Below, piece after piece: positions 6,455 to 11,313 of a stretch of 11,313 nt of DNA; the stretch's first letter is position 1; each line of letters opens with the position of its first letter. This DNA comes from an uncultured Desulfobacterales bacterium. Its GTDB lineage: Bacteria > Desulfobacterota > Desulfobacteria > Desulfobacterales > G020354645. The position numbers were made by a program, and so were the translations under genes. Below the pieces are notes generated by a model. That model was not told the DNA's origin. It searched no databases and worked only from the letters and a program-made list of their open reading frames with translations. The stretch lies in the NCBI GenBank assembly GCA_947259865.1, contig CAMYNZ010000085.1:1-11313 (forward strand), read 5' to 3'.

Positions 6455-7267
6455 TTATCCCGGATGCGGTTTTTGCGAGGTGAGCCGCAAAAGGATCAGG
6501 CTGAACATCCCCAGCAATCCGATCAATGTGATCATGGCAATGATCAGGCCGAATTTGAACAGATATTTTACAACCGGCTTGTCGACCGAACGCGTAAATT
6601 TAAGGCTTTTGTATTCGTTGATATAATCAAAGATGTTTTCGGGATCTTCCTGGCGGGCCTTGCTGATGATGCGCTCCAGATTTTCGATAAAATCCTGCTT
6701 TTGATTTTCGGCCAGCCCGTTCATCCACTCCACAAAGGTAGCCTTGTTGTCACCGCCGAGATATTTAAGCACCGCTTTGGGGATTTTGATATCGGGGGCG
6801 GCCGCCTGGATAGTGAGCAGAGGATCCTGTTTCAGATCCAGCGATCGTGATACCTCGGCGTAGGTAACGGTACTGGCAGTGCTGACGGAATAATAGGTGA
6901 GCGCGCCCATTATGATGAGCACAACGATAAGTCCCATAGAAAAATAGGCCACGGATTTTGCCAGCGTCAAAACCCAGTCGCGTTCAGACCGATCCGCCAG
7001 ACCGGATACAAAATCGCCGACTTTCATAATCGACTTTTTGAGTGTCTCGGTCCGGATGCTCGGCAGGAAAGATTTGGCCTTTTTTTCTGAAATCCCTGGA
7101 CCGGCCGCTTTTTTCTTTTTGGCCTCGGTTTTTGCGGCATTAATCTGGTCCTGAGTGATCTGGACTTTGTCGGCGCAGACTTTACAGCCAAAGGAAAATG
7201 CTTGCGGCGGCAGCTTGTCCACCTTAAAATTGTACACCTTGTTGCATCCCGGGCACTCTACCTTCAT
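6455..7267 (-). CDS. N-terminal zinc-ribbon protein with two membrane segments, unknown function
   Basis: 270 residues. Residues 1-40 form a short zinc ribbon with CPGC (C5, C8) and CKVC (C28, C31), in the style of MJ0042/zinc_ribbon_5 domains (MKVECPGCNKVYNF, KLPPQAFSFGC). Next comes a Lys/Ala-rich basic linker (46-66), then membrane segment 1 at about 107-130, a soluble stretch of about 105 residues with acidic and Lys-rich helices (PEDIFD-like motif near 209), and membrane segment 2 at about 235-262, ending in RLTSQKPHPG. The start is placed at ATG 7267 because the ribbon begins there; a longer in-frame TTG start at 7339 has no support. A promoter lies about 90 bases upstream. The zinc ribbon and the loop between segments would lie on opposite sides of the membrane only if topology is standard. 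A role with the downstream sigma factor is possible but unproven. Confidence 0.75.
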   Translation of the reverse strand: MKVECPGCNKVYNFKVDKLPPQAFSFGCKVCADKVQITQDQINAAKTEAKKKKAAGPGISEKKAKSFLPSIRTETLKKSIMKVGDFVSGLADRSERDWVLTLAKSVAYFSMGLIVVLIIMGALTYYSVSTASTVTYAEVSRSLDLKQDPLLTIQAAAPDIKIPKAVLKYLGGDNKATFVEWMNGLAENQKQDFIENLERIISKARQEDPENIFDYINEYKSLKFTRSVDKPVVKYLFKFGLIIAMITLIGLLGMFSLILLRLTSQKPHPG

Positions 7268-7356
7268 TTTATTTCCCAGCCTTTCAGTCGTGACTGCCGT
7301 TTGAGAGCCGAAAACTCCTTTTAGGCCTTTGCCTGCCACTTGAATTATTTATTACA

Positions 7357-7385
7357 ATTATATCAAACAATTAATTTGGTTACAA
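7357..7385 (-). promoter_or_regulatory. Sigma70-type promoter of the zinc-ribbon gene
   Basis: On the minus strand: TTGTAA, 17-bp spacer, TATAAT. The predicted start is near 7350, giving a leader of about 83 bases before ATG 7267. The -10 is perfect and the -35 matches four of six. Confidence 0.65.
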
Positions 7386-7401
7386 CAATACTCAATCGGT
7401 C

Positions 7402-7449
7402 CGCCAGGGGAACCCGAAAGGGGATATGATGGAAATAGGGTCGCTGGCG
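7402..7449. repeat. Dyad CGCCAG...CCC / GGG...CTGGCG between divergent promoters
   Basis: CGCCAG (7402-7407) pairs with CTGGCG (7444-7449), and CCC (7413-7415) with GGG (7438-7440), leaving a G/A-rich loop. It lies between the minus-strand promoter at 7357-7385 and the plus-strand promoter at 7529-7556. It could be an operator or a small RNA stem. I matched it to no riboswitch class. The rest of 7386-7528 shows no gene. Confidence 0.35.
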
Positions 7450-7528
7450 ATTCAAAAATGTCGAAAAAATATTGCTGGGCTGTTGTTTACCGAACGACAC
7501 ACAATATGTTGGGGTCTTATAGTACGTA

Positions 7529-7556
7529 TTGACAATATATAGGAGGGTGGTAGAAT
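7529..7556 (+). promoter_or_regulatory. Sigma70-type promoter of the 26-codon reading frame
   Basis: TTGACA, 16-bp spacer, TAGAAT. The -35 is perfect and the -10 matches five of six. The predicted start near 7563 leaves a leader of about 25 bases, just enough for the ribosome-binding site of the small frame that follows. Confidence 0.65.
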
Positions 7557-7587
7557 ACTGTTAAATCACAATAAGGAGGTAAATAAA

Positions 7588-7668
7588 GTGTTTTTGGATG
7601 ATATGTTTTTTTTAGTAGTGTTTTGGGGAATAATTTTATATACGCATCACAAATTGCTGAACATTTAG
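7588..7668 (+). CDS. Putative 26-residue single-pass membrane peptide
   Basis: A short frame from GTG 7588 to TAG 7668. Its first residues are MFLDDMFFLV, it continues with VFWGIILYTHHK, and it ends LLNI. An ideal ribosome-binding site (TAAGGAGGT, 7572-7580) stands eight bases before the GTG, and a near-consensus promoter lies directly upstream. The profile is two acidic residues, a hydrophobic stretch of about 12 residues and a basic tail with two His and one Lys, as in small membrane-inserted regulatory proteins. An internal ATG at 7603 would give 21 residues. It is on the strand opposite its neighbours. A weak imperfect stem (7691-7708) followed by a T-run may end the transcript. I recognise no family. 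The expression signals are the main evidence; the function is unknown. Confidence 0.55.
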   Translation: MFLDDMFFLVVFWGIILYTHHKLLNI

Positions 7669-7728
7669 CCTTTAACTGGGGGAAGAGCCGGTATTGAATC
7701 CTAACCCATGGGTAGGGTCACTCTGTTT

Positions 7729-8151
7729 TTATGTTTGTAGTTGAGTATTTCTCTTTCCCCTGGCCTCCCTGACAATGCCTTCTATCTGCTCCATAATCAT
7801 CGCCAGAGGGTTGAAGGGGTGAAATACCGCTTTGACCCCAATCCCTTTGATAATACCTTCATCTTTTTTCGGGATTATGCCGCCGACTACAACCGGTATA
7901 TCCGCAACACCGTTTTGATTCATCTCGTCGAAAAGCATGGGGATTAAGATTTTAGGTGCGGCATCCATAATACGATAGCCGATAATATCTACATCCTCGT
8001 GAATGGCGGTTTGGACCATTTCCGAGGGTATCTGTATTCCGCCCAGAATAACCTCCAGCCCTGCATCCCTTAAGGCACTGGCCAGCACCCAGTAGCCTCG
8101 TTGGTGATAATAATCATCCCGGCTTAACAAAAATCTTATTCTTTTTTCCAT
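7729..8151 (-). CDS. B12-binding small subunit of an acyl-CoA mutase, atypical motifs
   Basis: A 140-residue Rossmann-like cobalamin-binding domain, homologous to the C-terminal domain of methylmalonyl-CoA mutase. IRFLLS (5-10), a helix WVLASALRDAGLEVILGG (21-38), PSEMVQTAIHEDVDIIGY (42-59), the helix PKILIPMLFDEMNQNG (66-81) and VVVGGIIP (87-94) follow the fold in order. His16 with Gly19 fits the HxxG half of DxHxxG, supplying the lower cobalt ligand, but the position two before His is Tyr14; Asp12 and Asp13 sit one and two places further off. The usual SxL after the third strand reads R60-I-M62. The glycine pair G90-G91 is kept. ATG 8151 is chosen for AAGGGG five bases upstream and because the domain starts there; the longer frame to 8256 reads through repeat DNA. 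Its partner is probably the large subunit encoded just upstream on the same strand. Confidence 0.85.
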   Translation of the reverse strand: MEKRIRFLLSRDDYYHQRGYWVLASALRDAGLEVILGGIQIPSEMVQTAIHEDVDIIGYRIMDAAPKILIPMLFDEMNQNGVADIPVVVGGIIPKKDEGIIKGIGVKAVFHPFNPLAMIMEQIEGIVREARGKRNTQLQT

Positions 8152-8239
8152 GGATCCCCTTTTCCTGCTCCACGAAGTGGTATCATAGCCCCAGATTAGG
8201 CTCAAGAGCAAGGCGCAAACCGATGAAAAAGCCAAAAGC

Positions 8240-8463
8240 AAGTGCCTAAATTGCACTAAAGTTCGAAGTGCCTAAAGTTAGGGTGTCGCTTCGCTCCATC
8301 TTTTTTAAGAACGATAGAATTCATTCACCCTGGCCCAGACCGATCACCATTGCATTATACTTAAGAAGTCAGGTTTTTAAGCATACTTAGCCCGGATCTA
8401 TAAATGAACAAATCGCACCAGGGCGGGCTTTAGACCCTTTAGTACACTTTTAACTTTAGCTCA
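8240..8463. repeat. Degenerate inverted repeat with CTAAAG motifs (MITE-like remnant)
   Basis: The left copy 8253-8283 is GCACTAAAGTTCGAAGTG followed by CCTAAAGTTAGGG. The right copy, read on the minus strand, is GAGCTAAAGTTAAAAGTG followed by TACTAAAGGGTC. About two thirds of positions agree. The left side also has a 26-bp direct periodicity of AAGTGCCTAAA. Similar CTAAAGTT-rich segments seem common in Desulfobacterales genomes, by recollection only. Confidence 0.45.
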
Positions 8464-8521
8464 CTTTCTCTTTGTAAGCATTTTGAAGAAGTTTGCGATG
8501 CAACTTAATCAATTAACTATA

Positions 8522-8557
8522 GATGCTGAGTCCCGCTCTGCGGGAAAACGCAGCACC
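8522..8557 (-). terminator. Stem-loop after the large mutase subunit gene (possible terminator or processing site)
   Basis: On the minus strand the inner hairpin is TCCCGC-AGA-GCGGGA (8531-8545), enclosed by GGTGCTG and CAGCATC, which pair at six of seven positions. It lies 30 bases beyond the large-subunit stop. There is no U-run after it, so it is not a classical intrinsic terminator; it could stabilise the 3' end or give unequal subunit levels. The 13-base core CCCGCAGAGCGGG is the same as at 690-702. Confidence 0.35.
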
Positions 8558-8586
8558 GGATCCTAGATGCATTTTTGAGATGGCTT

Positions 8587-10269
8587 CTAGGCAAGAACAT
8601 ACGGCGGCCGGCACACATAAGGCCCTTCACCCCTTAAATTAAAAACGGTTGACTTTATCTCGGCAAATTCCCCCCGGGTGATACCGCATTTGGCCGCCTC
8701 GATCAGCGGCGCTATCATATTCTGTCCGGCTTTTAAATGATTAATCAGTTCTGTTTTGGCCTGATCCAGTTTGGCGCGGTCACGTTCCTTCCTGACTTTG
8801 TTTAAACGTTTGATTTGTTTGTCAGCAACCGAATCGGAATATTCGAACAAGGCATCAAATTCTGCATGTTCCTGGAGAATATTTAAGGCCCTCATTTGAA
8901 TATCATCTTCATCCACAAGCGTATTTACACCGACCAGCGGGTTGCTGCCGTTATCGAAGGCCTGCTGACTTTTTACAGCCGCGGTGCGGATCTCGTTGCA
9001 CATCCAATCCCAGGCCTTGAAACCGCCGCCTTTGGATTGCACGGTATCAATGATTTCGACGGCCTCAGCTTCCAGCCGGTCGGTAAGCCACTCGACATAG
9101 TACGAACCGCCCAGTGGATCAATTACCTTGGTAATTCCGGTTTCGAGGTCAATTATCTGCTGGGTCCTGACTGAAAGCAAAGCAGAAAATTCAGTGGGTA
9201 TGCCGAAGGCTTCATCAAATGAGTTGACGTGCAGGGACTGAACCCCCCCCATGACTGCAGCCATAGCATAAACCGTACTCCTCATAAGATTATTAAAGGG
9301 TTGTTGCATGGTTAAGGTAGGAGCGTAGGTCTGACAGTGCATCCTGCACATCAGGGACCGGGGGTCCTTTGCGCCATAGCGCTCACGAAAAATCTTGGCC
9401 CAGGTCTTGCGCATCGCCCGAAACTTGGCGGCTTCCTCAAAAAATTCGGGCCCGGCGTTGACAAACCAGGTTATGCGATGAAGAAAATCATCAATATGCA
9501 GGCCCCTTTCAATCAGCGCATCGCAACCTGCCATGGCAGTGGCCACTCCGAAACCAATTTCCTGGGCAGCCGTGCAGCCTCCCTCTCGAACATTACGCAT
9601 ATCCAGATAGCCCCCATTGAACAGGGGTACGTTTTTGGCACAGTATTCCAGTATGTCCAAACATTCGATTTCGGGCCGCATCCAGTTTGACATACTGCCT
9701 CTCAACTCTTTAAAGGCAATTCCGCGTTGCTCGGCAATAGCCAGATAGCAGGCCAGGGCAAACGCGTTGCAGGTGATCATGTGAACAGGATACTTTGCCA
9801 GGTCTATGTCGTCAAAAAGGGTTTCATAATCGTACAAACTATCCAGTGCAACACCCCCCTTGCCAACCAACCCCCGCACCCTCTCATCGTCGCTGTCGGC
9901 GCGATTGCCTGATCCATCATCCGGCACCACGGCCAGTGCATTGGCACCCTGGGAAAGCAGAAATTTCCAGCGCTCATTTGTCTCCTCAGCCGTGCCAAGC
10001 CCGGTAACCTGACGGATGTGCAGGCCGCGTGTCCGGTACCCGGCGGTAAACAGGCCCCGGGTATAGGGAAATTGGCCTGGATACGAAATATCATCGAGAA
10101 AATCAATTCCGGCCACATCCAAGGGAGAATATAGCGGCTTTGCGCTCAAACCGGAACAGGTGACATGTTTTCGCTCAGCTTCCGGGAACTTGCTCAAAAG
10201 GCTGTGCAGGTCCTTTTCATATTTGTCGTGAATCTTTTTTAGCGCTTTTAAAAATTCATCTTTAGGCAT
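8587..10269 (-). CDS. Acyl-CoA mutase large subunit (methylmalonyl-CoA mutase family, divergent active site)
   Basis: 560 residues forming the substrate-binding TIM barrel of a coenzyme-B12-dependent acyl-CoA mutase; the B12 domain is on a separate small subunit. Family blocks are clear: FPYTRGLFTAGYRTRGLHIRQ (68-87; Tyr78 matches the substrate-site Tyr), GTAEETN, LLSQG, DSDDERVRGLVGKGGVAL, ELRGSMSN, REGGCTAAQE (228-236), ITWFVNAGPEFFEEAAKFRA, CQTYAPTLTMQQP, LHVNSFDEA (346-354) and DPLGGSYYVE. Two departures stand out. Between LRGSMSN (189-195) and the ECLDILEYC helix, about 15-18 residues are missing, the stretch that in methylmalonyl-CoA mutase carries the carboxylate-binding Arg207. The expected S-G-Y-H-x-R-E-A-G block reads D-M-R-N-V-R-E-G-G, so the Tyr243-His244 pair is replaced by Arg-Asn. 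ATG 10269 follows AGGAGG by ten bases; a TTG start 30 bases earlier is less likely. A possible promoter is TTGACT-18-TAAAAA at 10310-10339. It acts on an unknown acyl-CoA. Confidence 0.9.
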   Translation of the reverse strand: MPKDEFLKALKKIHDKYEKDLHSLLSKFPEAERKHVTCSGLSAKPLYSPLDVAGIDFLDDISYPGQFPYTRGLFTAGYRTRGLHIRQVTGLGTAEETNERWKFLLSQGANALAVVPDDGSGNRADSDDERVRGLVGKGGVALDSLYDYETLFDDIDLAKYPVHMITCNAFALACYLAIAEQRGIAFKELRGSMSNWMRPEIECLDILEYCAKNVPLFNGGYLDMRNVREGGCTAAQEIGFGVATAMAGCDALIERGLHIDDFLHRITWFVNAGPEFFEEAAKFRAMRKTWAKIFRERYGAKDPRSLMCRMHCQTYAPTLTMQQPFNNLMRSTVYAMAAVMGGVQSLHVNSFDEAFGIPTEFSALLSVRTQQIIDLETGITKVIDPLGGSYYVEWLTDRLEAEAVEIIDTVQSKGGGFKAWDWMCNEIRTAAVKSQQAFDNGSNPLVGVNTLVDEDDIQMRALNILQEHAEFDALFEYSDSVADKQIKRLNKVRKERDRAKLDQAKTELINHLKAGQNMIAPLIEAAKCGITRGEFAEIKSTVFNLRGEGPYVCRPPYVLA

Positions 10270-10309
10270 AACTGAAAATCCTCCTGGAGTGACGGCCAAA
10301 AATTGAATT

Positions 10310-10339
10310 TTTTTAGCATGGCCCCTTTTCCTTAGTCAA
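10310..10339 (-). promoter_or_regulatory. Weak candidate promoter for the mutase genes
   Basis: On the minus strand: TTGACT, 18-bp spacer, TAAAAA. The -35 is good and the -10 poor. It sits about 40 bases before the start codon, which is the right distance. Another start further upstream is possible. Confidence 0.3.
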
Positions 10340-10436
10340 CCGGTTTAGGTGTTGTGATAATTTGAACCCTAAATTTCTGCTTGCCACATTCTTCCCAATC
10401 GGTGTATCCAACTAATATTAATACCTGAATTTTGCA

Positions 10437-10533
10437 CGAGTTGGAGGCTTTCATATGCAAGGCACTTAAAGGCGAAGCCATAGTGCACTATTGCGAGCCT
10501 TTAATAACGCAGCAGATGTAAGCCTCCGACTCG
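10437..10533. repeat. P3: 97-bp imperfect palindrome, related in layout to P2
   Basis: CGAGTTGGAGGCTT (10437-10450) pairs with AAGCCTCCGACTCG (10520-10533) at 13 of 14 positions. Inner parts pair about a perfect ATAGTGCACTAT centre (10480-10491). Like P2 it has GCAAGGC on one side and AACGCAGC on the other, plus TTTAA-type stretches at matching places. It lies between the divergent mutase and oxidoreductase genes. No coding frame is supported; an open frame over it on the minus strand has no start signals and only reflects the repeat. Confidence 0.7.
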
Positions 10534-10542
10534 CCCTTTGGG

Positions 10543-10662
10543 TGAAAATTGATGAGAAAAAAAGATCATCATCCGATATACCACTTGGGTAAAATATACG
10601 GCGATATGATTTTGTAAAAACTCTCTTTTTTCCCTTATTTACAAGATTCTCATCAATTTTCA
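10543..10662. repeat. Perfect 16-bp inverted repeat upstream of the oxidoreductase gene
   Basis: TGAAAATTGATGAGAA (10543-10558) is exactly complementary to TTCTCATCAATTTTCA (10647-10662), with 88 bases between. The loop is A/T-rich and holds no gene. It lies in the 166-bp leader region between P3 and the start codon. Confidence 0.7.
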
Positions 10663-10673
10663 TACAAGATTCA
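10640..10673 (+). promoter_or_regulatory. Direct repeat TACAAGATTC x2, 24 bp apart (operator-like)
   Basis: Identical decamers at 10640-10649 and 10664-10673 bracket the right arm of the 16-bp inverted repeat. The second ends 26 bases before the start codon and 13 before the ribosome-binding site. Spacing of about two helical turns suits tandem binding of a regulator. No convincing -10/-35 pair could be placed next to it. Confidence 0.35.
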
Positions 10674-10699
10674 GGTAAGACATTGCGGGAGGTTACATT

Positions 10700-11313
10700 A
10701 TGGCAACCAGTGAGCATTCTCCAATATCCCCTGAGGCTTTGCCACAGGTCCAGCCCCTGGACGAGCATAATAAAAATCTTTTGCAAAATGTTCACCCCGT
10801 AGATTGGATAAATCCGGAACCGGATGGCAGATATAACATGGTTGTCATTGGTGCCGGCACAGCCGGACTGGTCACAGCAGCCGCTACAGCCGGGTTAGGG
10901 GGTAAAACGGCTTTGATTGAACGCCGCTTGATGGGTGGCGATTGCCTGAATGTTGGGTGTGTGCCTTCCAAAGCGTTGATCCGTGTCGCCAGAATGGTGG
11001 CGGACGTTCGGGATGCCGGCAAATTCGGCGTGAAAGTACCCGCGGGAGTCAACGTCGATTTTTCGGCCATCATGGAACGCATGCGAAGGCTGCGCGCCGG
11101 TATCAGTTACCACGATTCCGCAAAACGGTTCAAAGATCTCGCTATAGACGTATTCATGGGGTCTGCAAAATTCACCGGATCCGATACCGTCGAGGTGGAC
11201 GGTAAAACCCTGAAATTTGCCAGGGCCTGCATCGCAAGCGGGACACGACCGTTGGAACTGCCCATACCCGGTTTGACGGAAGCGGGTTTTCTAACCAATG
11301 AAACCGTTTTTTC
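10700..11313 (+). CDS. FAD-dependent pyridine nucleotide-disulfide oxidoreductase, mercuric-reductase-like (partial, 3' end beyond window)
   Basis: The first 204 residues are in the window; the full protein is expected to be about 480-520. After an N-terminal extension of some 45 residues, the FAD-binding Rossmann motif reads VVIGAGTAGLVTAAA (48-62), followed by the ALIERRLMGG segment and the redox-active disulfide CLNVGC (Cys82, Cys87) with VPSKALI. Later, ACIASGTRPLELPIPG (176-191) corresponds to the conserved A-T-G-x-x-P strand before the NAD domain. This is the layout of class I enzymes such as dihydrolipoamide dehydrogenase, glutathione reductase and mercuric reductase. The HMA metal-binding domain of MerA is absent and no mer genes are seen, so mercury reduction cannot be claimed. 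Proteins of this subtype often precede a TVP38/TMEM64 membrane protein, which may lie beyond the edge. GGAGG stands seven bases before the ATG, which fixes the start. It is divergent to the mutase genes. Confidence 0.88.
   Translation, partial: MATSEHSPISPEALPQVQPLDEHNKNLLQNVHPVDWINPEPDGRYNMVVIGAGTAGLVTAAATAGLGGKTALIERRLMGGDCLNVGCVPSKALIRVARMVADVRDAGKFGVKVPAGVNVDFSAIMERMRRLRAGISYHDSAKRFKDLAIDVFMGSAKFTGSDTVEVDGKTLKFARACIASGTRPLELPIPGLTEAGFLTNETVF

Larger units (their letters stand above)
8152..8586. other. 435-bp repeat-rich spacer between the mutase subunit genes
   Basis: No gene was found. AAGTGCCTAAA occurs twice in direct order (8240-8250, 8266-8276). The segment 8253-8283 (ACTAAAGTTCGAAGTGCCTA core) recurs in degenerate inverted form at 8433-8463, enclosing about 150 bp. 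AGCCCG (8389-8394) and CGGGCT (8424-8429) form a smaller dyad inside. GCAAGGC, the half-motif of P2 and P3, is present near 8208. A strong stem-loop lies at 8522-8557. The pattern suggests one or more decayed palindromic elements inserted between two genes that otherwise would be close. Confidence 0.55.

Noticed and set aside
7268..7339. TTG-initiated extension of the zinc-ribbon protein
   Set aside because: No ribosome-binding site, and the domain begins at the ATG at 7267.
7402..7449. Cyclic-di-GMP or cobalamin riboswitch
   Set aside because: The conserved sequence blocks of those classes are not present; only a simple dyad is visible.
8152..8256. N-terminal extension of the B12-binding subunit, resembling a hydrophobic leader
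   Set aside because: It is read from the repeat-rich spacer, while ATG 8151 has a good ribosome-binding site directly at the domain start. B12 mutase subunits are cytosolic.
9337..9690. Plus-strand open frame of 117 codons inside the mutase large subunit
   Set aside because: Lies wholly opposite strongly conserved mutase blocks and has no recognisable domain or start signals.
10466..10795. Minus-strand open frame of 109 codons
   Set aside because: Crosses P3, the repeat cluster and the start of the flavoprotein gene. It has no ribosome-binding site, and its sequence is repeat-derived.
10700..11313. Mercury-resistance (mer) operon
   Set aside because: Only the oxidoreductase fold is shared. 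There is no HMA domain at the N-terminus and no merR, merT or merP in view.

Overview
The window looks like chromosomal DNA of a deltaproteobacterial sulfate-reducer-type organism (Desulfobacterales-like). This is inferred from the gene set (a coenzyme-B12-dependent acyl-CoA mutase with a separate B12-binding subunit, an AMMECR1-domain protein, a mercuric-reductase-like flavoprotein) and from long imperfect palindromes of a kind I associate with that group. No rRNA, tRNA or CRISPR array was seen.

Left part (1-3435): a histone H1-like DNA-binding protein on the minus strand, with its own sigma70-type promoter; a UvrD/Rep-type helicase on the plus strand; and an AMMECR1 protein convergent with the helicase, the two stop codons one base apart.

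Middle part (3436-7385): two back-to-back imperfect palindromes, P1 (centre about 3616) and P2 (centre about 3821). P2 is split by a complete IS1182-like insertion sequence. Removing the IS and one CTAG copy restores the P2 arm as 33 of 34 matching bases, which fixes the IS ends and a 4-bp CTAG target duplication. P2 ends on the stop codon of a small sigma70-family factor gene. Upstream of that gene lies a zinc-ribbon protein with two membrane segments. Both have good sigma70-like promoters, and the sigma promoter shows that the longer open frame upstream of its start is not translated.

Right part (7386-11313): a promoter and strong ribosome-binding site drive a 26-codon membrane-peptide reading frame. 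Then come the small (B12-binding) and large (substrate-binding) subunits of an acyl-CoA mutase, both on the minus strand and separated by a 435-bp repeat-rich spacer. The large subunit keeps the family framework but lacks a conserved block that carries the substrate-carboxylate arginine of methylmalonyl-CoA mutase, and has Arg-Asn where the active-site Tyr-His is expected. The small subunit has a shifted DxHxxG motif and a changed SxL motif. The pair is therefore probably not methylmalonyl-CoA mutase and is the best candidate here for undescribed chemistry. Divergent to it, past a third palindrome (P3) and an operator-like repeat cluster, starts a FAD/NAD(P)-disulfide oxidoreductase that runs off the end of the window.

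All family assignments come from reading motifs by eye. No database search was possible.
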